Shown: piece after piece, positions 35,154 to 40,699 of the stretch | Layout of the letters: each line of letters starts with the position of its first letter | Numbering within the stretch: position 1 is the stretch's first letter | NCBI GenBank assembly: GCA_003719395.1 | Contig: RHMC01000055.1 | Span: 1-40,699 of the forward strand | Direction: 5' to 3' | DNA length: 40,699 nt | Source of the DNA: Streptomyces altiplanensis | GTDB lineage: Bacteria; Actinomycetota; Actinomycetes; Streptomycetales; Streptomycetaceae | Made by a program: the position numbers and the translations under genes | The notes under the pieces: model-generated | Told to the model about the DNA's origin: nothing | What the model saw: the letters and a program-made list of their open reading frames with translations, nothing else | The model's database searches: none

Positions 35154-36764
35154 TCAGGTCGTACGCCGGACCGACCGGCCCGCGAGGACGTCCGTCCGCC
35201 GCCCGTCCTCGATCACGAACCGGCCGTCGACGAGGACGAGCTGGGATGCCGGTCGGGAGGGTGCGCGGAGCCTCGAAGGTGGAGCCCGCCGCGACGTCGA
35301 CGGATCGAAGAGGACCAGGTCGGCGCGGTAGCCCTCGCGCACCAGCCCGCGGTCGGGCAGGCGCAGCCGGGCCGCCGGGCGGGAGGTGAGGTGCGCGACC
35401 GTCTCTTCCAGGGTGAGTACGCCCAGGTCGCGGGCGTAGTGGCCCAGGTAGTGGGGGAAGGTGCCGTACGCGCGCGGGTGCGGCTTGTAGCCCTGGAGGA
35501 TGCCGTCGCTGCCGCCCGTGTGGACGCGGTGGCGCATGATCTGCCGGACGTTCTCCTCGTGACCGACGTGCTGGAGGATCGTCGAACCGAGGTTGTCGTC
35601 GATCAGCAGGCGCCGGGCGGTGACCCAGGGCGCCTCGCCGCGCTGCGCGGCGGACTCCGCGATCGTCTTGCCCACGCAGCTCGCCAGACCGGGGTCGCTG
35701 ACGCCGGAGATCTCGATCGTGTCCCACTCGATGGGGACGCCGTGGCAGCCGTCCGAGCCGACGGCCTCCATGTGGTGGCGGATCCTCTCGGCGCTCTCGT
35801 CGTCGCGGAGCCGCGCGAGCACCGCCTCGGGACCGCCCTCGCTCGCCCAGCTCGGCAGCATCGCGACGAGCGTGGTGCAGCCGGGGGTGTAGGGGTAGGT
35901 GTCGAGGGAGATGTCCGCGCCCTCGTCGAGCGCCTTGTCGAGGAGGGCGAGGAGGTCGGGCGCCCTGCCCTTGTTGACGCCGAAGTTCATGGTGGCGTGG
36001 GCGAGGTGGAGCGCGCAGCCGGCGTTGCGGGTGAGGGTCACCATCTCCTCGTACGCGGCGAGGGCCCCGGCGCCGTACGAACGGTGGTGGGGGCAGTAGT
36101 AGCCGTCGTACCGCGCCACCACGCGGCACAGTTCGGTGAGTTCGGCGTCGTCGGCGTACATGCCGGGCGTGTAGGTGAGACCGGACGACATGCCGACGGC
36201 GCCCTGCTCCATGCCCTCGGCGACGAGCTGCTTCATGCGGGTGAGCTCGGCGGGCGTCGCCGGGCGGTCCTCCCAGCCCGTCGCGTACATGCGGACCGTG
36301 CCCTGCGGGACGAGGTACGCGGCGTTGACGGCGATGCCCTGGCGGTCGAGCCGGTCGAGGTACTCGCCGACGGTCCGCCAGTCGAAGTCGATGGCCGTGT
36401 CCCCGGGGCCACCGCCGTTCCAGCCGGTGATCGCCCTGCGGACCTCGGCGAGCGTGCGGTCGTCGACGGGCGCGTACGACAGTCCGTCCTGGCCGAGGAC
36501 TTCGAGGGTCACGCCCTGGGCGGCCTTGGCGCTGTGGTCGGCCTCGCGCAGCAGCGCGAGGTCGCTGTGCTCGTGCATGTCGACGAAGCCGGGGGAGAGG
36601 GCGAGGCCGTCCGCCTCCAGCGTGCGCCGGCCGGTGGGGCGCGGGCCGCTGTCGCCCTCCCGCCGGATCCCGGTGATGCGGCCGCCGTCCAGTGCGACGT
36701 CGGCCCGGTAGGAGGCACCGCCGGTGCCGTCGATGACGCGTACGTCGCGGATGACGAGGTCCAT
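35154..36764 (-). CDS. D-aminoacylase-family amidohydrolase (N-acyl-D-amino-acid deacylase), two compensating indels
   Basis: A 536-residue metal amidohydrolase, ATG 36762-36764. MDLVIRDVRVIDGTG and the metal motif GFVDMHEHSD (H-x-H) near residue 60 start the TIM barrel. Later come SSGLTYTPGMYADD, the metal-ligand region CPHHRSYG, LHLAHATMNFG and the active-site aspartate in HTGGSDGILQG, followed by a small beta domain (LRLPDRGLVREGYRADLVLFDP). Between about 35250 and 35305 the frame is off by one; shifting restores VDVAAGSTFEAPRTLPTGI. Members remove acyl groups from N-acyl-D-amino acids; an N-acetyl-D-glucosaminate deacetylase role is equally plausible here, from the neighbours. It is downstream of the PLP dehydratase gene on the same strand. 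Confidence 0.88.
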   Translation of the reverse strand: MDLVIRDVRVIDGTGGASYRADVALDGGRITGIRREGDSGPRPTGRRTLEADGLALSPGFVDMHEHSDLALLREADHSAKAAQGVTLEVLGQDGLSYAPVDDRTLAEVRRAITGWNGGGPGDTAIDFDWRTVGEYLDRLDRQGIAVNAAYLVPQGTVRMYATGWEDRPATPAELTRMKQLVAEGMEQGAVGMSSGLTYTPGMYADDAELTELCRVVARYDGYYCPHHRSYGAGALAAYEEMVTLTRNAGCALHLAHATMNFGVNKGRAPDLLALLDKALDEGADISLDTYPYTPGCTTLVAMLPSWASEGGPEAVLARLRDDESAERIRHHMEAVGSDGCHGVPIEWDTIEISGVSDPGLASCVGKTIAESAAQRGEAPWVTARRLLIDDNLGSTILQHVGHEENVRQIMRHRVHTGGSDGILQGYKPHPRAYGTFPHYLGHYARDLGVLTLEETVAHLTSRPAARLRLPDRGLVREGYRADLVLFDPSTSRRAPPSRLRAPSRPASQLVLVDGRFVIEDGRRTDVLAGRSVRRTT

Positions 36765-36865
36765 GGCTGTTCGCCTCTCTGAGGGTCTGCTGGAGGGGGA
36801 GGGGAAGCGGTGGGCGCGGGGCGGGGAAAGCCCCGCGCGGCGGCCCGGCGCTCCGCCCCCAGGGG

Positions 36866-38191
36866 CTAGAAGAACGTGCGGAGGTAGTCCGTGACCGTGC
36901 CGTCCGCCTCGACGAGAGGGATCAGCTGCCACTTGTCGAAGGACGTGCACGGGTGGGACAGGCCCAGGCCGAGCCAGTCGCCGACCTCGAGGTCCGCCTC
37001 CGGGTCCGTACGCACCCAGCCGTGCTGGTCCGACAGGCCGGTGACCGTGATGCCGGTCGCCGGGCGCACCTCACCCGTGCGTGCGTCCCGTACGGCCTGC
37101 GCCTCCGGCAGGTCCAGGTCGTACGCCGCGTCGCGCTTGCCCGCGTTGACGAAGGCCTGCTCCGGGGAGGGCCGGGAGACGACCTGCGCCCAGAGGCGGA
37201 ACGCGGGCTGGAGCGCGCCCTCGTCCGGGACCCGGTTGAAGGGGGTGAGGTGGCGGTAGTGGCCGTCGTCGTGCGAGACGTACGCGCCGGAACGGAGCAG
37301 CTTGAGCACGGGAAGCGAGAGCGCGGGGATCTCCGCGAACACCTCCGCCACCGCGTCGAACCACGCGCTGCCGCCCGCGCTGATCACGATCTCGGGGGAG
37401 CCGGCGAAGCGCCCCGCCGTGTCGAAGTCCGCGGCGACGGAGACCAGTCGGCGCAGCCACGCGCGGACCTTGTCGCCGTCCGCCTGCGGGACCTCGCCCT
37501 CGTAGCCGGCCACGCCGACCAGCCGCAGCGTGTCCGTGGCCGCCACCGCGTCCGCGACCGCCGCGCAGCCGGCGGCCGTCCGGACGCCGGTACGGGCCCC
37601 CTCGCCCGCGCCGAGTTCGACGACCACGTCGAGCGGGCGCGTGGCGGACGCGGCCCGGAGCGCCTCGTCCATCAGCTCCACGCCGCGCACCGAGTCGACG
37701 TAACAGACGAAGCGGAAGCCGGGGTCGGCGTCCAGTTCGGCGGCCAGCCAGCGCAGCGCGGCCGCGTCGACGACCTCGTTCGCGAGGAAGATCCGCTGGA
37801 TGCCGTACGCCCGGTAGACGCGCGCCTGGTGCGGCACGGCGGCGGTGATGCCCCACGCGCCGTACTCCAGCTGGCGCTCGAAGAGCTGCGGCGACATGGA
37901 GGTCTTGCCGTGCGGGGCGAAGGCGAGGCCGTGGCGCTCGGCGTACGTCTCCAGGAGCGCGAGGTTGTGCTCGACCGACTCGGCGGAGAGCGCGAGCACG
38001 GGGGTGGTGAACCCGCCCGTGAAGAGGTTGCGGCGCTCGGCCGCGAGTTCGCCGACCGTCAGTCCCCCGGCGTCCGGCGGGAGCGCCTTGAAGCGGTGGT
38101 CCACGCGCTCGTCCGCGAGTGCCGCGAGCGCCGCGGGTCCTGCGGATTTCGTGGGTTCCGCGGGTCGTCCGTCCGGGTTGCCGACGGCCAT
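36866..38191 (-). CDS. Fold-type III PLP dehydratase/aldolase (D-serine dehydratase/D-threonine aldolase-like 'amino acid deaminase')
   Basis: An intact 441-residue enzyme, ATG 38189-38191 with AGGAGG 8 bases upstream. The N-terminal alanine-racemase-type barrel carries the PLP lysine K96 in FAPHGKTSMSPQLF. YGAWGITAAVPHQARVYRAYGI and VVVELGAGEGARTGVR follow. The C-terminal beta domain has DQHGW (H near 390) and SHPCTSF (H413, C415), the zinc-binding pattern of eukaryotic-type D-serine dehydratases. The family eliminates water and ammonia from D-beta-hydroxy amino acids; one known member type converts D-glucosaminate to 2-keto-3-deoxygluconate. The adjacent KDG-type kinase favours that substrate. 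It is the first gene of the minus-strand unit, divergent from the kinase across 125 bases. Confidence 0.88.
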   Translation of the reverse strand: MAVGNPDGRPAEPTKSAGPAALAALADERVDHRFKALPPDAGGLTVGELAAERRNLFTGGFTTPVLALSAESVEHNLALLETYAERHGLAFAPHGKTSMSPQLFERQLEYGAWGITAAVPHQARVYRAYGIQRIFLANEVVDAAALRWLAAELDADPGFRFVCYVDSVRGVELMDEALRAASATRPLDVVVELGAGEGARTGVRTAAGCAAVADAVAATDTLRLVGVAGYEGEVPQADGDKVRAWLRRLVSVAADFDTAGRFAGSPEIVISAGGSAWFDAVAEVFAEIPALSLPVLKLLRSGAYVSHDDGHYRHLTPFNRVPDEGALQPAFRLWAQVVSRPSPEQAFVNAGKRDAAYDLDLPEAQAVRDARTGEVRPATGITVTGLSDQHGWVRTDPEADLEVGDWLGLGLSHPCTSFDKWQLIPLVEADGTVTDYLRTFF

Positions 38192-38215
38192 GGGGGAGCC
38201 TCCTGGGGAAAGTCG

Positions 38216-38234
38216 CGTTGCATCATGCGCAACG
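38216..38234. promoter_or_regulatory. Palindromic operator candidate of the IclR regulator
   Basis: CGTTGC-ATCATGC-GCAACG has perfect 6-base arms and a near-palindromic centre (GTTGCGCATGATGCAAC on the minus strand). It lies in the 125-base divergent region, 25 bases from the dehydratase start and about 80 from the kinase start. A second TTGCGC follows at 38239. This length and symmetry suit an IclR dimer. Confidence 0.6.
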
Positions 38235-38238
38235 GTCA

Positions 38239-38268
38239 TTGCGCGTATCGCTTGACGCTGTCTAACAT
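38239..38268 (+). promoter_or_regulatory. Possible promoter of the kinase-IclR-RidA operon
   Basis: TTGCGC (38239-38244), an 18-base spacer and TAACAT (38263-38268) make a plausible SigA-type promoter 48 bases before the kinase GTG, directly beside the palindrome. The -35 match is weak. Confidence 0.35.
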
Positions 38269-38316
38269 CCGAGCCGATGCAGGGTCAATGGTGAGCCAGT
38301 GGTGAGGAGCCCGATC

Positions 38317-39451
38317 GTGACCGCGCCCGCGGACGTAGCAGCAGAGCGAGACGGAGATGCCGCAATGGTGGATGTGGTCTGCCTCGGCGAATCCATGGTG
38401 ACGTTCCTGCCGTCCCGTCCCGGCCGCCTCGCCGACGTGCCCTCCTTCGGACGCGGCATCGGCGGACCGAGTCGACGTCGCCTCCGCCCTCGCGGCCGCC
38501 GGACACCGCACGCGGTGGGTGGGCAGGGTCGGCGCCGACGGCTTCGGCGACACCTCGACGACGCCGTCGCCGCGTACGGCGTCGACACCTCCGCCGTCCA
38601 GCGCGACCCGCACCGCCCCACCGGCATCTACTTCCGTACGGCGACCGACCGTGACACCGACGGCTTCGAGGTCGTCTACTACCGCGCCGGGTCGGCGGCC
38701 TCCGCGATGTCCCCGCGGAACATGCCGCTCCACGAGCTGGCCGCGCGCCGCGTACTGCACCTGTCCGGGATCACGGCCGCACTGTCCGCGGACTGCCTGG
38801 CCCTGACGCGCGAGCTGACCACCCGCCGCCCCGGGCGCCCCCTGGTCTCCTTCGACGTCAACCACCGCCCCCACCTGTGGCACGACGGCGACGGCGAGGG
38901 CCCCCGGGTCCTGCTCGCCCTGGCCCGTGGCGCGGACCTCGTCTTCGTCGGCGAGGACGAGGCGGCCGGCCTGGGGCGTCAAGGGCGCGGCCGCGATCCG
39001 CGAGGCCCTTCCCGAGCCGCGGACCCTGGTCGTCAAGCAGGGCGCGGCAGCCGCGACGGTGTTCACCACCGATGCCGGTGACACCGTCACCGCCGGCACC
39101 ACCGATGCCGGCACCACCACCGGCACCGACGTCACCCGCACCACCGCCCGCACCGACACCGTCACCACCGTCCCCGCCCACCGCGTCGACGTCGTCGCCC
39201 CCGTCGGCGCCGGGGACGCCTTCGCCGCCGGGTTCCTCTCCGCGACCCTGCGCGGTCTGCCCGTACGCGACCGGATCCGGCACGGCCACCTCATGGCCGC
39301 CGCCGCCCTCACCGTCCCCGGCGACCTCGCCGCGCCGCCCTCCCGCTCCCACGCCGACCGCCTGGCCGCCCTGGACGACGACGCCTGGGGGAGACTTCGT
39401 CTCGGCCCCGGCTGGACGGGCGCCGCCGACCAGGAGGTACGTACGCCATGA
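38317..39451 (+). CDS. PfkB-family sugar kinase, 2-keto-3-deoxygluconate kinase type (at least three indels)
   Basis: GTG 38317 is chosen because GAGGAG lies 7 bases upstream; ATG 38365 is an internal alternative. MVDVVCLGESMVTFLP and LADVPSFGRGIGG open the PfkB fold. Correcting indels near 38470 restores SALAAAGHRTRWVGRVGADGFGD, and one near 38552 restores HLDDAVAAYGVDTSAVQRDP. PTGIYFRTATD and FDVNHRPHLWHD, which match KDG kinases, follow. A shift near 38972 leads into KGAAAIREALPEPRTLVVKQGAAAATVF. The anion-hole and catalytic base are in PVGAGDAFAAGFL. Before that lies an unusual Thr/Ala-rich insert of about 37 residues. It should phosphorylate a 2-keto-3-deoxy acid with ATP, giving the KDPG form for aldolase cleavage. 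It overlaps the IclR start (ATGA). Confidence 0.82.
39065..39175 (+). repeat. ACC-rich degenerate repeat inside the kinase gene
   Basis: A run of ACC/GCC codons with the recurring block GCCGGCACCACC and GATGCCGG, encoding a Thr/Asp/Ala-rich segment (TTDAGDTVTAGTTDAGTTTG and onward) just before the catalytic GAGDA motif. Relatives as I know them have a short loop here. Confidence 0.6.
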
Positions 39452-40211
39452 GCCAGACCGTCGACCGCGCGCTGAGCATCCTGCCGCTGCTCGCGCAGGG
39501 CCCCGCCGACCTCGGCCAGGTCGCCGAGCGCCTCGATGTGCACAAGTCCACGGCGCTGCGCCTCCTGCGCACCCTCCACGAGCACGGCCTCGTCTACCGC
39601 CAGCAGGACCAGCGCTACCGCCTCGGCGCCCGGCTCTTCGCGCTCGCCCAGGAGGCCGTCGAGAACCTCGACATACGCGAGATCGCGCACCCCCACCTGG
39701 CCGCCCTCAACAACGAGTGCGGGCACACCGTCCACCTCGCGGTGTACGAGGAGAACGAGGTCCTCTACATCGACAAGGTCGAGAGCCGCTACCCGGTCCG
39801 CATGTACTCGCGCATCGGCAAGCCCGTCGCGATCACCGTCGCCGCCGTGGCGAAGCTGCTGCTCGCCGACCTCCCCGAGTCCGAGCGCCGCACCATCGCG
39901 GAGAAGCTCGACTACCCCACCTACACGTCCCGTTCGACGCCGAACGCCGCCGCCTTCCTCAAGGAGCTGGCGCTCGTGCGCGAACAGGGCTGGGCCACCG
40001 ACCTCGGCGGCCACGAGGAGTCCATCAACTGCGTCGGGCCCCCATCCGCGGTACGGACGGCCGGGTCGTCGCCGCCATGTCGGTGTCGGCACCGAACGTC
40101 GTCGTCACGGCCGAGGAACTCCTCACCCTCCTCCCGCTGGTGCGCCGCACCGCCGACGCCGTCAGCCGGGAGTACTCCGGCAACACACCCCCGAAGGAAG
40201 CAAGATCATGA
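39448..40211 (+). CDS. IclR-family transcriptional regulator (frameshifted near the end)
   Basis: The ATG (39448-39450) overlaps the kinase stop as ATGA. The N-terminal winged helix is SQTVDRALSILPLLAQGPADLGQVAERLDVHKSTALRLLRTLHEHGLVYRQQDQRYRLG. The C-terminal GAF-like effector domain has REIAHPHLAALNNECGHTVHLAVYEENEVLYIDKVES, MYSRIGKPVAITVAAVAKLLLAD, and WATDLGGHEESINCVG. One base is missing near 40040, after which APIRGTDGRVVAAMSVSAP continues in the next frame to EARS. Corrected length is 254 residues. IclR proteins bind palindromes and respond to small carboxylates or keto acids; KDG-responsive KdgR is a family relative. The palindrome at 38216 is its probable site. Confidence 0.9.
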
Positions 40212-40636
40212 GCGACACGTACAGCACCGGCGAGAAGACCGCGATCACCCCCTCCACCCACACCGCCCCGCCCGCCAAGTTCTCCCACGGCGTCCGCAAG
40301 GGCAACATCCTCCAGGTCGCGGGCCAGGTCGGCTTCCTGCCGGCCGTCGAGGGCCAGGCCCCCACCCCCGCGGGCCCGACCCTGCGCGAGCAGACCCTCC
40401 AGACCTTCGCCAACGTCAAGGCGATCCTGGAGGAGGGCGGCGCGAGCTGGGACGACGTGATGATGATGCGCGTCTACCTCACCGACACCGACCACTTCGC
40501 CGAGATGAACGCGATCTACAACGCGTACTTCGAGGAGCAGGGCCTCAAGGAGGCCCCCGCCGCGCGTACGACCGTCTACGTCGGCCTCCCCAAGGGCCTG
40601 CTCATCGAGATCGACGCGCTGGCCGTGCTCGGCTGA
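40208..40636 (+). CDS. RidA-family enamine/imine deaminase
   Basis: An intact 142-residue protein whose ATG overlaps the IclR stop (ATGA), with GAAGGAAG upstream. FSHGVRKGNILQVAGQVGFLPAVEG, TLREQTLQTFANVKAILEEGGASWDDVMMMRVYLTD and ARTTVYVGLPKGLLIEIDALAVLG give the YjgF/RidA fold. The arginine in ARTTVYV and the glutamate in IEIDALAV are the substrate-binding pair. RidA hydrolyses reactive enamines and imines released by PLP dehydratases to the keto acid and ammonia, which fits the divergent PLP dehydratase at 36866 and also ilvA. Placement as third gene of the kinase operon suggests a dedicated helper of this pathway rather than the general housekeeping copy. Confidence 0.92.
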   Translation: MSDTYSTGEKTAITPSTHTAPPAKFSHGVRKGNILQVAGQVGFLPAVEGQAPTPAGPTLREQTLQTFANVKAILEEGGASWDDVMMMRVYLTDTDHFAEMNAIYNAYFEEQGLKEAPAARTTVYVGLPKGLLIEIDALAVLG

Positions 40637-40699
40637 TCTTGCACCACCACTTCCCCCCGTCCCCCACCCCCTGCCGCACGGCACGGCGCCCGTTCCCGG

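Noticed and set aside
40637..40699. Terminator or gene start after RidA
   Set aside because: The sequence is C-rich with no convincing inverted repeat, and it is too short to judge at the window edge.

Overview
The window is high-GC actinobacterial DNA, most likely Streptomyces or a close relative. The base composition, strong GC third-position bias, GTG/TTG starts, mycothiol S-conjugate amidase (mca), DUF4307 and SigE-type sigma proteins all point there. From memory, the order metB - ilvA - ABC pair - greA - mca - DUF255 - PEP carboxykinase follows a conserved chromosomal core segment of Streptomyces. I see no tRNA, rRNA, CRISPR array, insertion sequence or prophage.

Layout. 127-4106 (minus): an M48 membrane metalloprotease flanked by two paralogous proteins of unknown function. 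4199-8366: cystathionine gamma-synthase, a DUF1059 protein, a SigE-like sigma factor with a small membrane protein, a MarR regulator, and threonine dehydratase. 8544-12802: a DrrAB-type ABC exporter convergent with greA (shared perfect terminator hairpin), DUF4307, and mca with a small membrane protein. 12912-18257: a large membrane-anchored STAND ATPase/TPR protein and a DUF255 thioredoxin-fold protein. 18599-25369: a divergent cell-envelope glycan locus with a processive GT2, a GT2-GtrA protein, a GT39-like membrane glycosyltransferase and a secreted radical-copper oxidase. 25470-31182: a TetR regulator, a HlyIII-like membrane protein, PEP carboxykinase, a small conserved protein and an alanine-type aminotransferase. 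31426-35087: a type-B carboxylesterase, an MptB-like mannosyltransferase, and the C-terminal remnant of a streptogrisin C-like protease with its chitin-binding domain. 35154-40636: a divergent catabolic cluster of D-aminoacylase-family amidohydrolase and fold-type III PLP dehydratase on the minus strand, against PfkB KDG-type kinase, IclR regulator and RidA on the plus strand.

How genes work together. The last cluster reads as a pathway from an N-acyl-D-amino compound, through deacylation and PLP-dependent ammonia elimination (with RidA clearing enamine/imine), to a 2-keto-3-deoxy acid that is phosphorylated by the PfkB kinase, under IclR control. N-acetyl-D-glucosaminate, the aldonic acid made by oxidative chitin cleavage, fits all the enzymes. 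The 18.6-25.4 kb locus looks like export, decoration and oxidation of a surface polysaccharide.

Sequence quality. About fifteen genes, including the housekeeping gene greA, are split by one-base indels that are repaired by shifting one base, so the true proteins are still readable. I treat these as probable sequence errors and annotate full-length genes with approximate shift positions. Other genes (metB, ilvA, mca, pckG, the oxidase, the aminotransferase) are intact.
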